From contig NC_030386.2 in assembly GCF_001625215.2 (NCBI RefSeq), positions 19,500,545-19,564,544 of the forward strand: a stretch of 64,000 nucleotides of DNA, read 5' to 3'. This stretch comes from Daucus carota subsp. sativus. Its lineage: Eukaryota > Streptophyta > Magnoliopsida > Apiales > Apiaceae. Both the position numbers and the translations under genes were made by a program. Position 1 is the first letter of the stretch; every line of letters begins with the position of its first letter. The notes under the pieces were generated by a model. It worked only from the letters and a program-made list of their open reading frames with translations, was not told the origin of the DNA and made no database searches. Of this stretch, positions 21,140 through 34,443 are shown in pieces.

Positions 21140-24100
21140 GTTGGACTGAGCTTGCATTTGCCTGGCTGGTTTATTGTTTTTGACGTCTCAGTGCCGGATG
21201 CTAATCCTTTCTGCAAGGGAATTTGTATAAAACTATTGGAGGCTCGATACAGTGAGTTATATTCTAGACACTGTTTGAACATGGTATTTTTACCTGCTAG
21301 AGATATTGATAGTAGACATTTTCATCACATAGGCTGTAGATAGCGATTTGAACAAATGTTCAAAGAAATTGTTATATCTTTCTAGGTTCCTTAAATTGCC
21401 CTCTACTTACACCTTGAATTTGGGTCACCGATTTATATGAACTTTATTTCATAGTTGGTTAGTCCTGTTGAGCCTATGATAAAGTAGAGAGTTCATTGAG
21501 TTACATGATCAGCTTTGATATAAAATGATTATATAAAAAATTGATTTGGCCAAAAGAATTTTCATTATAAAACAGGTTGCTAGAGGTGCATAATTTCTCT
21601 CCATGAATTAATTTGGATTGAAAAACTAATTCCTATTCTGTTGCTGCTTGTGCTAGGACCTATCACATTTCAAATTGGCCGCGTAAGTCACCCTTACAGA
21701 TTTATGGAACAACAGGCGAGAAAAAGAGGGTGGCCAAGGCTCCTTGTCACCGCAGATGTGGTGGAGCGGAGAAAGAGTTCCAAGCGGTTACAAAATGCCA
21801 AACGCGGTTGCATACAAGGTATGTGCACTGCCAATCCAATGTTTCAGGGTTGAAGTATCTCTTTCCTGTTCAAGGACCCAGCGACAAAACCATTAACACT
21901 GAGGCACTTAATTATGTAAACTGTTTATATTTGTGATCAGTGGAATGGAAAGGGTCTGTTATGTATGGCAACTACTTTTAAAAGCTGTGAAATTATGTAG
22001 ACCCGGATTCAACACGCTTGTCTAGGCCAATATGGATTATGCCTGTGCATTTTGTTGCCTTGGCTTCTCTGATTCTCTCCTAACTAGTCCTCTTCTTCTC
22101 TTCCAGTTTAGGAGAAGAGGCATCACAGAGTGGGTGTTCCGTCGATTCTCCAAACATAAATGAATCTCCTGCTGCCGGACCTTCAAATGCGAGCAGCTGT
22201 CAACACTTAAATGATGCTTCTGTGATGGGGCATGCAAATGCAAAAGAAACCAGTATAGGTACAGTCTTACACTCGATATTTTGTGCCCAATTTAATAGTT
22301 GTGTGATAAAGAAGTTTGCCTACCAGATCTATCGCTCTGAATGCCATAATAATTAATTATCGGAAAAGTTTGCTGCACTCAAGCATCTATTGTACAGTTA
22401 TTAGCTATCTGCATATTGCAAAAATATAATTTAAGTGCTTATTCATCGTGCTTTGGTACATCGGCACGCAAATCTCGGTAAAGCAGTAATGGGGCTTTCA
22501 AGTGGTGACTTAAGTTTTAGCCGTTATGGGGCTACGAATGCCTGGATTGCTAACTCTTCTCTACGCTAATATGGACTATGCCATTTATTCCGGATGTAGG
22601 CTTGGCTTACTCTTGAAAAAACTTATTATTTTCTTACCACAATGGGTAAAATATGAAACACCAACGTAAACAATTAAAAAGAAATGAAGATCAAATCTTT
22701 ACCATCATAAAGCTAATTAAGTAAAAACCCGTCTGGAAACTAAACAAAATGAACACAAACTCAAACAGTATGGGACCCAATTCAGCTAAAAAGACAATTT
22801 TTTCTTCATCAACTAAAAAATCAAAACAATGTTTTTATTTCCATATTGTTCTTCAGACTTCATACTCAGGAAAAAGAGACAATTGAGAGAGATATTTAGG
22901 AGGAATCAGCACTTACCCCATGCAATCAAGAAAGTGATTGATTCAATCAGTGAAACAACCACTACAAATCATAATCAATTTATTCACTCTGTGTGTGTAT
23001 AATATTTGGAGGGAAATGAGCTTTCGAGATAGTAATTGCAAGTCATGCCCTGACCAACTAAAATATTGCATCAGCGAAGATGGCTGTATTTGTAAGTGCC
23101 GTAAAATTTAACTGTACAGGGACAAAGATAAAATGGTTTTTTTTTTCTTTCCTATTTACAAAATTTTAGCGTGTTCAAGGGGATCAGTTATAGTTTTTAC
23201 TAAAGATTTATATCTGTATAAATATGCTCAATCTTCTTGATAAATACAAAGTTACTGCACGTATATTTTGCTAGGAAGTCCATTCAATTTTGGTTACCCT
23301 GAACTGAATATGGCCCCCAACAATATTCTTTACCTACAAGTTGATGGTCTGATTCTAGTGATGATTCTGGATCACAAAGCAGCAGAAATTTGTTTTTCAG
23401 TGGACCAACCCTGACCATATGTACAAGACTTTCCACTTTGATAAGCTAATTTAAGAGCATTTCCAAGAGTATTCTAGCAGTTCTTTTAAATATAAAAATT
23501 TCATTTTTCAATAGAATTATAATCGAAAAAAATTATGTACTCATCTTAAATGGAATTGTTTTTAGGAGGCTCTATAATGAAATGCTTAAGTTTTGTAGTC
23601 GCTTCATTTCTAGCAGAATAAATCAGTCCTCAGATGGTTTTAGCATTCTAGCTGCTTGCCAGTCAAGCTATATAAAAGATAATCTTATCAAGAACTACAT
23701 GAGTCTGTGAACATATTTCGGTTTTTATTACCCTGTTAAAAAGAATTAAATACACCAATCATTTTGATAAATTTTTGTAACCAGAGGGTATATGCATTCT
23801 CTGAGTGCGTGACTGATTTTTTTTTCCCCGATTTTTATGCTATTAGCCTCCAGCAGACGAGAAATTTGACTTTGAACTCATCCAATTAGCCTCAGAGCAA
23901 TATAGAAGCTGCTGAATATATGTACTTTAATTTTTCAGGGAAAGTATGAGAGAGAATATATGAAGTCAGAAGAGTTCCAGAATCAATTGAAGTGGATTGT
24001 TCAGGAACTTCTAGCAGACCAGGAATGGAGGCGCAGGAAAATACAGATGAGGGTATGCTGGATATTAAGGTTCTTATGTTTGGGTTGGTACCTTCTTTGT

Positions 24101-25539
24101 TCATAAGGTAAACTTTCTTCCCTTTGATGCCTGCATAGATATCAGAAGAGGAAGGTAGATAACAGAATAATGAGAAAGAAACAAAAGTAATGTGGAAAGG
24201 AAAGCGGGAGCACGAGGAACAGTGGGAAGGAACAAGCGAAGATAGGGTTTGTCCCTCTTCATACAGTTGTGATTATGGACTTCTAGCTTGTGAATTATTG
24301 CTAAAAAATAGGCAAAATTTATTAATTGGTTCGTGATATTTATCATCAATTACGCTCGGTGAGCACGAGAAGTAACATAGGTGACTATATAGTATATACT
24401 TGACCCGCGCTTGAATGAGTTTCAGGCCGAGTCTAAGACTTGGCAGTGATTAGCAAGACTGAGTTGATCTGTCCAAATTGGTGAGAAATTGCATATTCTT
24501 AGTGCCCTGACATATTTCCTGCTTGGTTCAGTTTATTATATCCATTTAGGAAGGATTTTGAGGTAATTTACAGGATGCTGAATGAGTTTCAGCCCGAGTC
24601 TAAGAGTTGGCAAATATTAGCAAGTCTGAGTTGATCTGTCCAAGTTGGTGAGAAATTGCGTATTCTTAGTGGCCTGACATATTTCCTGCTTGGTTCCGTT
24701 TATTATATCCATTTAGGAAGGATTTTGAGGTAATTTACAGGATGTTGCAAAACGTTTTTTGAGGGCACTCATTTTAAAGTAAATCCTTGTGAATCTTTAT
24801 GTTGACACCACCATAGAAGACAGAAACCTTTATGTCAGGCAAGTAGGTACTGAACCTCTCAAACTCATGACATATCTGTAAGATAAACAGCAGATTAGAG
24901 CTTAAGATATTTGGTTAATAAAATGAGGCCATTGTAAGCATTTGAGTGATAGAATATATTAACCAACAATCCAACATAGCATCTCCCTATAATGTCACAT
25001 TAATTACTAAAGAATATAAATTGAATTTGAAGGCTAACCTGATATGCCAATTCTCTTGTATTGAGACTGGTTCAATCTGCTGCATATTAAACAAAACAAA
25101 TACAGCAGTTTTCCCCATCCCAGATTTTGCTTAAACAGTTGGCTCCAAATCTGGTGGGGAGCAAACTGGCCACAGGGACAAGAGAATGAAGACTGCTTAA
25201 ATGTTAGCAATAAACATTATATATGCCGAGTTAAGTTTTCACGATCATGCTTTTGGTATCCACAAAACTTCAAACTTTGAACACTCTGTTATATAAACAC
25301 TGGCTCTTTTAAAAATCGCAAGGTTCCATTACTATCCAACAAAACTTCTTCATAAATGCTGAAAAAAGGATTAAACTACATCGACTCTAGCTGCCCGTGC
25401 CTCGCACGGGCTATAATGCTAGTTACAGACTTAAAATATACTTGTTGTATTTCAGAAAGAAGCAGGAAAATTGAAAGTAAGCCAACTGCCAGATATTAAC
25501 GAAGAATTTCGAAACCTTTTGCAAGCATATATGTTATAA
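21140..25539 (+). CDS. Exon pieces of an unrecognised multi-exon gene, or gene fragments
   Basis: Several segments bounded by good splice sites read as protein. Candidate exons: 21140-21251, 21657-21818, 22107-22258, 23939-24052, and a terminal exon 25456-25539. The 21657-22258 pair shares a frame ([20 protein letters not shown], then [19 protein letters not shown]). Exon 23939-24052 is phase 0 on both sides and rich in charged residues ([20 protein letters not shown], then [10 protein letters not shown]). It joins in frame to the last exon ([27 protein letters not shown], stop). The first and middle exons do not connect in one clean frame, so an exon is missing from my model or the gene is broken. 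I do not recognise the family. A Helitron 3' end and a tandem duplication lie inside the last intron. It may also be captured fragments. Confidence 0.4.
24413..24746 (+). repeat. Tandem duplication, 2 x 167 bp
   Basis: Units 24413-24579 and 24580-24746 are nearly identical (GAATGAGTTTCAG start, TTTACAGGATG end, period exactly 167). Each carries an AG|GAAGGATTTTGAG|GTAATT micro-exon-like motif. They lie in the last putative intron of the unrecognised gene. High similarity suggests a recent event. Confidence 0.9.
25391..25422 (+). mobile_element. Helitron 3' terminus
   Basis: A GC-rich hairpin GCCCGTGCCTCGCACGGGC is followed about 8 bases later by CTAG and then T, the typical plant Helitron 3' end with insertion between A and T. 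The same structure occurs at 37163-37192 and 39610-39641. The matching 5' end is not settled. ATCTATCTATATATATTAT at 19281 would give a 6.1-kb element holding the exon pieces; a shorter element starting after 24052 is equally possible. Confidence 0.7.
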
Positions 25540-27717
25540 CATGGAAATACAATGAAATGAAGAGATATCAACATTAACTTGATATCCCCCGGAAATTACA
25601 GGGTTTGAGTGAAAATTATATCCGAAATCTATCATTTCTAAACAATGATCAAATATATAATTGTCGAAAGATCAAATCCAAAATTTGTCACAATCGTTAA
25701 TGACCAATCAGGTAATTTTTTTAAAATCCAAACTCGAGGATCTAAAATTTTTAAGAGTAAGAAGACCTTAAAATCGCGGAGTAAGAAATATGCACAAAAT
25801 TTATATTTTTATAATTTTTTTGGATATAAATATTAAAAAGATGTTCATGTTCGTTATTGAACAGAAAAATAAGAATTTATTTCATAGAAAAATAGCAATT
25901 TATGAACTTTTCTCCAGAAATGAGTCTTTATTTCTGGAAAAAAAAAGATTAACAAAACGGTTTCATTATTTCATTAAATAATTAAATTGTTCAACCATGC
26001 ATCAATAAATAATAAATACAATACGAGCATGACTCATCTTCCAAACACGACACACATAGGTACGAACAAATAAATAAATGTTTCAATTAGCTCTCATGCT
26101 GGGATGAAATCAAAAACGTTACATAACATAGGGGCAAACTTAATAATCCACAACTTACTCAGTGCATCATGAATATTTCAAGGATTGATCGGTACACTCT
26201 CAAACTTTAATCACTGATTATTTGTTGTAGATCAAAATTATCTTATTATAATATCAAAAGATATGTAGTTAACATGCAGGCTGAAATGAAATTTAAATCA
26301 AGGTCGTCAACATGAAAATCTGCCGTGAATTAAATAATAAACCATTCTTCCTCTGAAATTTCATGACCATGTCCCAATTAATTTGTAGCTAAACTTACCA
26401 TTTCAAGTGGCAACAAGACCATATGAATACTCAAGCTTTCTCAGAAAAAATGAGGCCAAAATCCATTAATGCATGTTGAGTGTCGTCAGTAACATGACCA
26501 AAAAGAAAATATATAGCTCAAAGAGAACCTCGTATTTAACACAAATAAAAGATAGTGGTCTTGCAATGCATACAAGAAAATCACTTAAATACACATTTCT
26601 ATTGACATGTTCTTATTCACGTCCTCATTGCTTTAGTGCAAGAATACATGCTAATGTAAATGAAAGATCATCTTTTAAGTACCATCCATTTCGATGAGGA
26701 AGACTCTAGGAGTCATCATTTTTTTAACGAATATGATTATATCGTTTATAATTGAGTATCCGTTTTAAAATATTCTTGTAATGATCAGGCGGAGTCGAAC
26801 CCCAGAAGCCATCATTTAGTTGGTTGTTTATTATCCAATCTAGATTATTAGAGAAGTAAGGAGCTTGAGATTAATGAAGAGAAGCAACCATCACAACCTA
26901 CATTATGTCATTTGCTGAAATGGATAGTTCAACCTTACTAGGCTTTTGATTATTTATATTCACCCTTGAATATTTTGCGTATAGTTATATAATCGATTTT
27001 TGTGTATATATATATTGAATGATATACAAATGGGAACGGAAAGTACACTAATAGGTTTTGATTTATTTCTTTGAGAATATTTGAATATTTATGTACTGAG
27101 TAATCCTTGTATCGGGATAAATGATTGTGAATTGTTAAATTTATCCTTATATTATATCATTTTATCACTTTATATCGGTACAAGAGTTAATCATTTCATA
27201 AAAAATATATAGAGAATTGAATGGCGAGTTAAAATTGAGAATGTACCCTTGTATATTCCGAAACATTGAGTGTTAAAATGGCATTAAATTTATTTCACGC
27301 CCTCAAACTCTCGAAAATAGAGCTGATAGAAATGGAAACTATAAGGCTGTTTGAGTTATTTTAAAAAAATGATTTTTTATTTAAATTAAAGAAGTGAAGT
27401 AAAAGTGAGAAGTAAATAAGTTATTAAATTAAAGTGTTTGGAAAAAAAGTTAAGCTCTAAAGAAAAATTAGTATTCTCAACTTTTTAAAATTAATTCTAC
27501 TTATTTACCCAACGGATCAAGAAAAGCAGAAGTGAGAACCGACTTGTGGTTCTCCAAACCAAACAGGCCCTAAATAATTAACATGACGTGTAAGTCTAAG
27601 AAGTGTCCACCTAACACCAACATTTGCTTTCTCTTACCTTTAGTCACTTTCATCTTCATCCACAACCCCTAAATACAACATTTCTCTGCACACAGACAGA
27701 TATCTCTTTGATGCAAG
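25540..27717. other. AT-rich spacer
   Basis: No coding region could be supported. The interval is strongly AT-rich with short scattered open frames of no family. One MITE-like element (27345-27570) lies just before the next gene. Confidence 0.6.
27345..27570. mobile_element. hAT-like MITE close upstream of the DUF3444 gene
   Basis: The left end GGCTGTTTGAGTT and the right end AACCAAACAGGCCC are imperfect inverted repeats around an AT-rich core. It ends about 150 bp before the next start codon, so it lies in the probable promoter. Confidence 0.55.
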
Positions 27718-30700
27718 ATGGAGGGGAGTATGTTCAGCAACATGCATGCCACAGAACTGAGGAGAAAGGGTCTAAAGAAAGCCATTCTTTCTCTCCTAGT
27801 TGAGTGGAAAGAGTTCGAAGATCACTTTGATTCATCTCAAGAACCCTTGAATCAGCTTCAATACCATGCACAAGAATCAAGAAGAGAGAGATCCAAAGAT
27901 GGGTTGGAGAGGAACCAAGCAGAGAGTTCTCAGAACCCCATGCATGAGAAGCTGAAAGAGATTGATGTGAGCAATGGGTCTTGTGATGACAGAGTCGAGA
28001 TTCTTGAAAATGAGGTGAAGAGATTGAAGGAGAGATGGGAGAGATTTGTTGGCAAGGAGAGAGATTTGGGGAGAGTTGAGGGTTTGTGTGAAGACAAGTT
28101 GAGGGAGATTGAGGGGAAGCTGAAGGAGTTGGAGTTTAGTCGAAATTTTATCGAAGAGAGGGCCAAGGAGCTGGAGGTGAAACAGAAGGAAATTGATGAT
28201 GGGTTTCGAGATTTGGAGGCGAGGAAGTTGGAAGTTAGTCAAAATTCGAAGAACATTGCTGTTGTTCGTTGTTGTAGTGCAGGTTGATTAACACACTCTC
28301 TTTTTAGTGATATAATTTTTATTTGGTACTTTTCATATTTTTGGTGATCAGTTTACATATTTCTTTTAATGCATTTGAATTATTAGATGTTATACTGGTC
28401 GGCATGATATTTTTGAATTGAATAGGCTAATAAATTTGGGGGTACCAAACTCGATAAATCGGACATTAATTTGAATGTTAGATTATAATTTTCAGATGCT
28501 GGTGTCTAACTCTTTAAACTCTACGTGTTAGTATAGGCTATATGACCTTTATATGTGCAAATTGACAAATGATAGAGTATAGACTTTGTTTATGTCAGAA
28601 ATCACACGTCTATTATTATTAGTTAGTTTCTATATTTATCGACGGTTCATGAGCTGTTGCTTAATAGTTCATGTTTAAGGCTCACCAATTAGTGGCTGAA
28701 CTAGTTGCTTCTTTCAACATTTGGTCGATTATGATCATAACTATCCCAAGACACTTGAAAAACAATGTTATAGTTAAAGAAGTACTACAAATATTTTAAA
28801 TTGATATATGGTTAGGCTACCTAGCTGATGAAGTTCTCAACCATTAAAGGTTTTAGAAATCATCAAATATGATCTTTACTTGTAATTTTTTGATTACATA
28901 AAAAAAGGTCTATATTTTGTTATTCAGATTGTAAGAACTCATATATTAATATATTTACTTTGCCTCTTAAGCTAATTATTTATGTTAATCAGTACATTCT
29001 AAATCATCCTCTAAAAGCTAAATGGTGATGCGCAGATCTGATGCATTCCAGATCTTCCCGAGAACCACCTCCTCGTCAGAGAAGTACAGATCATGCTTTG
29101 AAAGAATCATGTGCTGTGCCGAATGCAATTCCAAATGCTTCTGATTCTCTGGATACCGATCTAGACCATCATCAACCAACTCAATCAGAAGTAACTAACA
29201 GCAGGGAAACATTGTATGCATCCTGCCCTTTTTGTTACACAAAAGTCCAGTATGCCAAAAAATCGTATAATGGAAATCTTTGCTGTTCGAGTTGTTCGAA
29301 AATATTTGTTGTTAAAGATTCAGGTGCTTCCAGTATTGTGCCACAAGCTAACCAAGGTAAGTCCAATGCTCAAGCTGAAACTTTTCACACTACTGGGGAT
29401 CAGCCTGATTTACCTCAACACAAAAGAGTACCAAGATGGGAGGCTATTAATCTAGGGGGAGCATTAGATGATGGAGAAGTTCCGCCTTCCAGTATGGATA
29501 ACAAGACAAATTCTAGCCAAAAGCTCAAGAAGTTAAATCGAGCTTCAAAGACAAAAGATCTTACCATATCTGATGCAACCTTAAAGACCAGAGGGAAAGA
29601 ATATCAACGTGCAAGTACAGAAGACAGATTGTCCCCCAGTGCCAGTGTCACTCCAAGGGTCTTGAGGAATTTGAGAAGCACGAGAAGAAGACGAGAGACT
29701 GATTTGCGGTTCGGCTCTGTTGAGAAATTTGATGCTAGAAGTGGTTCCAGTGGTCCTGATCCCAAAAGAGATTCTGGTGTCATTTCTTCAAGTGCAGGTT
29801 ATTTGTTCTTCATCGACTGATATAGCTATGATTCTTGCAGTTTTGTTACTAAATATATGTCCATTCTTGTGTGGATGATGATGTTCTTGTTTTGTTTAGA
29901 CTTGGTATTGCTGTTATTGTTATCATGCTACTTTTGAAATAAATTAGTAGCTCGAATTGGTAGAGGTGCTTTTCGTATAATTCCCAAATCTAAGGTTGCC
30001 TATAATATAAACTGTAAGGTTCTATGGCGCCCTGAGCAAATAACAGGGCGCCACTGATATATCTGGGAAATTGAGATTTATTTCAGATCTTTGTGGCTGC
30101 GCTTCCATTTGCTTCGCATAACTGTTGTTTAGTTGTTTCTGTTCAAAGTCCACCGGTTAGATGAGTGTCGGACGATTTACTTCGGTCACAAATGGTTTGC
30201 TTAGAATCCTATTTTTTATTGAAGGATAAATTAGTATATGACAAAAGAGAACAACGGATAAATTCCATATCTCTTTAGTTACCCAAGGTTATATAGTTTT
30301 CTGCAGTAAAAATTTTATATTATGCTATTAACTCTCCCCGTTGCTCATTGAGTGGACCAGTACAACATTCCCACTGGGCATACAATCCCGATCTTATCAA
30401 GGAGGAACAAACAGAAAAGGTGTACGCCAGTGGAGAACACTAGGAGTAGGAATTATGGACATCCAAGCCTCTCCCAGACCTTGATCCATGTTAGATAACC
30501 AACTATCTTAAAACAATTAGCAGGAGTCATTAAATATTTAAATGTATCTTGTAATATTAACACAAACAATTTTAAGCTTGTTTAGGTCTCTTAACCTTGC
30601 AAATATTGATTGAATGAATTATTTATTATCAAACAGTGTTTATAATTGTTACCTCAACTCAAATAATATATCTGCCTATCTCGCTTCTAAGCTGACTGAA

Positions 30701-33507
30701 TATGTTATATTAGGGTAGTTCAAATTATACTCTAAGAGCGGATCAGTGATGCAGGTATCATGCATTCTAAACTTTCACAGCGAGAGCAACCGTATCATCT
30801 GCGAAGCAAGAATTACACATTGAGAGGATCATGTGCACTCCAGGGTGAGATCCCAAAGTTCTCCGATTCTTCAGTCACCAAATTAAAGAATCAGCAACCA
30901 ACACAGCAGGATCTGTCGAACAGCAAGCAAACATTTGAGATATGTCCTTTTTGTACTGTGAAATTCCAGTATACGAAAGATACTTCTGATGGAGGTCGCC
31001 GTTGTCCCAGTTGTTCAAAACGAATTGTTGTTAATAATTCAAGTTCCCGGAGTGCCGTGCCACAAGCTAGCAAAGACAAGTCTATTGCTCCAGCTGGAAA
31101 TTTACGTTCTACTCGAGGACAACCTTCTTTATGTCAACAGAAAAGAGTACCAAAATATGAGGCTATAAATCTAGGAGCTCGAAAGGCAAAAGGTATTGAT
31201 GTTGATGATGCGATCTTAAAGACCAGAGGGAAAGAATATCAACGTGTAAGCACTGAAGACAATGTACCTACCAGTACCACTGTTAACCCTAGGGAAATAG
31301 GGAATTTGAGAAGCACAAAAAGAAGAAGAGAGGTCCCTTCCGGTTCTAGTTCTGTTGGAAGATTTGATACTAGAAGTGGTTCTAGTGGTCCTGATCCCGA
31401 AAAAATTGCTGACAATGTTTTTGTTAGGATGATGTCTGACCTTTATAATGTCCATATCTCCGAAGAAGATGGCTACATGAGTTCCAACAGGGAGTCCAAA
31501 AAGAGCAGATTATGCTCTAATCCTTTGGAAGATCAGAATCAACACACCGTAGACAATGCGGAAGTTGAATTATGTAATTCAGCTGTCAATCAGGAAAGTC
31601 TAGACAATTTGGTAGCTAAATTATGTAATTCAGCTGGCATACCGCCCTCTGCTGATCTGTGTAAGGGGGCATCCAAAGAAAAATCCAATACAAATTTAGA
31701 TTGCCCGCCGGAGGTAGATTATTACGTATCAGCTGAACCACAATGTGGTAATTTTGCAAAAGAAAGGGAAGAAAAGAATTTTTCAGTTGATCAGATATGG
31801 GCTTGTTATGATTGTGTTGATGCCATGCCAAGATTCTATGCAAAGATCAGAAAGGTACAATCACCAGAGGAGATTCAAATTACTTGGTTGGAGCCTCAAC
31901 CAGAAGGCCATAGTGAGATTGATTGGGTGAACACAGGCTTACCTGTGGCCTGTGGAAAATTTTCATGCTCCAGTTCTGAGGATACTCTAAGCCATCTTTG
32001 TTTCTCCCACCAGATTCGTGCTAAGAATTTGAATGCTAGTAATTATGTTATATATCCGAGAAAAGGGGAGACCTGGGCCTTATTCAAGGATTGGGACATT
32101 ACTTGGAAGTCTGACCCCAAGAATCATGACCAATTCCACTTTGAAATCGTTGAGGTTGTCTCGGATTTCAACATTAGTACTGGTGTAAAGATTGCGCACT
32201 TGGAAAAAGTGGAAGGATTTGTAAGTTTGTTCCGAACAAAAGCGCTGGTAGGGAGTCCCTACTTGAGGTTACTATCTTGTGAATTGCTTAAATTTTCCCA
32301 TCAAATCCCCTCATTTAGAATTAAAGAATCTGAAACAGATGGTGTACCAAAAGGATGTATTGTACTTGATCCTGCTTCTCTACCTGACTCTCTCACTGTA
32401 CTGTATACAGAGATCGGGAGCAGAGATGCAATTAAAAGATCTGGGAAAAGACAAGTAAATTCTACAACAAAATCTGCTATACTAAAGCCTGCAACGAAGG
32501 TTGTAGATAATAAAATGCAGAAATCCTGGAGAACTGGTTTGGTTACAAAATGTAGTCCTGGATCAACTCAGAAAGAAAGCTCAAAGCAGTTAAGTGGTTT
32601 TCAGGACCCGGGATCTGCTGATTTTGTCACACCTAGAAGGCATGGTTCGTTAGATGCTACTCCTTCGAATATGCCGACGTCAAAACCCCGTTTGGTTGCC
32701 GATTTTGGTACCTGTTCAGCTCAGAAGAAAAATTCAGAGTTCTTAGATGGTTTCAAGAACCAAAAATTTAATGATTTCCATCCATCTAAAAAGCATGATT
32801 CATCAGAGAATATTACTTCGAATATATCAGGAAGTCTAGTCATTTCTCCTCATCTTTCTACTGATGCTTTAGCTTCAGAAGTCTTTCACGACTTTAACGA
32901 GGATAAGGCTATTACGAAGTTTAAGCCAGGTCAGTTATGGGCTCTCTATGCTCAAAAGGACGACAACTCCAAAAATTATGTTCGGATTATGAATGTGGAA
33001 TCTGCATTAACGTTAGTGTATGCAGCGTTGCTCGAATCAACACATCCACCACCTTCTAGATGTGGAATGTTTAGAGTCTGTAAAGGAGAACCTGAAATCT
33101 TTTTTCCGATTTCCTTTTCACATAAAGTGAAAGCAAAACAATTTGGTGATGACAAATATGCAATATGTCCCTGGAAAGGAGAGATTTGGGCAATGCACAA
33201 GTCCTGGAATGACAAAGATTTGGGTTTTGTCATGCAGAGTTCTGAATACGACGTGGTGGAAGTTCTGAAATGTAACAAGGACAACATTGAAGTTTCGAGT
33301 TTGATCCCTCAGGTTGGGTTCAAGTCGGTTTTCATGGCTCCTAGCAAACTACCATGCAATACAGAAACTCGGAAGATACTCTGGACTGAGATATCACTAT
33401 TCTCTCATCGGGTTCCTGCTTTTCAGCTCAACGGCGAACATAGCGGGCTACTTACAGGTTGTTTCCAGCTTGATCCCGTGGCATTTCCAGTTAATACGTT
33501 TAACTGA
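27718..33507 (+). CDS. FRIGIDA-like coiled coil joined to zinc-ribbon/DUF3444 protein
   Basis: Predicted exons 27718-28282, 29036-29797 and 30755-33507 (565+762+2753 = 4080 nt, 1359 residues). Each junction is phase 1 (donors CAG|GTTGAT and CAG|GTTATT; acceptors GCAG|AT and GCAG|GT), so all three join without stops. Exon 1 resembles FRL N termini: RKGLKKAILSLLVEWKEFED and HF, then a long coiled coil (ENEVKRLKERWERF, EEKAKELEVKQKE-like). Exons 2 and 3 each begin with MHS, carry a CPFC...CxSC zinc ribbon (CPFCYTKVQY and CPFCTVKFQY), then KTRGKEYQR and RSGSSGPDP. Exon 3 continues with two DUF3444 domains (exon residues about 340-545 and 720-905, each with a GEIWA/GETWA-type block). DUF3444 is usually found in plant J-domain proteins, but no J domain is visible. 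The function is unknown; a nuclear or chromatin role is inferred only from relatives. A separate gene for exon 1 remains possible. Confidence 0.72.
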
Positions 33508-34443
33508 ATTTCCAGTTTAATGCAAGTTTCTGCCTAGTGTTTTGTGTTCGATTCAGCAAAGGTACGTGGTTACGAGTTCATATTTTCGGGGGTTCTGCAA
33601 GGCACTTTGTACAAAAATCTGTTTGCATGTTTTATGAGCTTGTATAATAGCATCATGCATGTTGGGTTTTTGTTGTGAACTTTTGTATCAAGTGAGCAGT
33701 CTGTGATTGCCTTTCTTTTTATGTTTTGATTCCGAACTCATTTCAGGTGAATCTCAGTGGTTTTTCGATGTGAGTATCATCATCGTGCTTTTAGTCCGTC
33801 CATGCAAATGCAGAACATATTATGTTAAATTTACAAGAGATGATAAATATCTGTCGATATAATCTTTTGGGTTGATGTTTGGGGAACTTGAATTGTGTTT
33901 AAGGTTCATCAAATTACAATTTTGAATTATTTTCGAACTTGGATTTAATTTGTAATTCACTCATCAAATTATATTTTTGAATTGTGTTTAAACTTAAATT
34001 TCATTTGAAATTTGGAAATTTATTCATCAAATTATAATTCTGAGTTATTTTTGAATTTGAATTTCATTTAAAATTCTGAATAAAAGTAAGTGATATGTTT
34101 GAATATATATGGATTTGAATTTCTTGACATTCAGGTCGGTTTGAAAAAATGAAAACCATATACAATCCATTAAAATCGTGTTAATGTATTTTCAACCCGA
34201 GTATATATTTGGTTGGAAAACTACGGGTTGCTCAACCCGTGCACAACCCCAGAATTACATAGAAATTTCACCTGAATCAACAAGTTATTGCATCATGTAC
34301 TTTTAACGCTTTTTATAACAAGACTTCTCGGGACTCGGATAACATGGAGTCTCCTCTGATCACAAAATGGCCAGTTAGACTCTACTTATTGTATTTTGCT
34401 TTTTCCTTTTTCCTTTTTCGTGCTTTACCACTACAATGCTATG
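33508..34443. other. 3' region of the DUF3444 gene and spacer
   Basis: Probable 3' UTR, then an AT-rich stretch (33890-34090) in which a unit like TCATCAAATTAYAATTTTGA recurs about three times with 55-65 bp spacing. No gene was seen. Confidence 0.55.
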
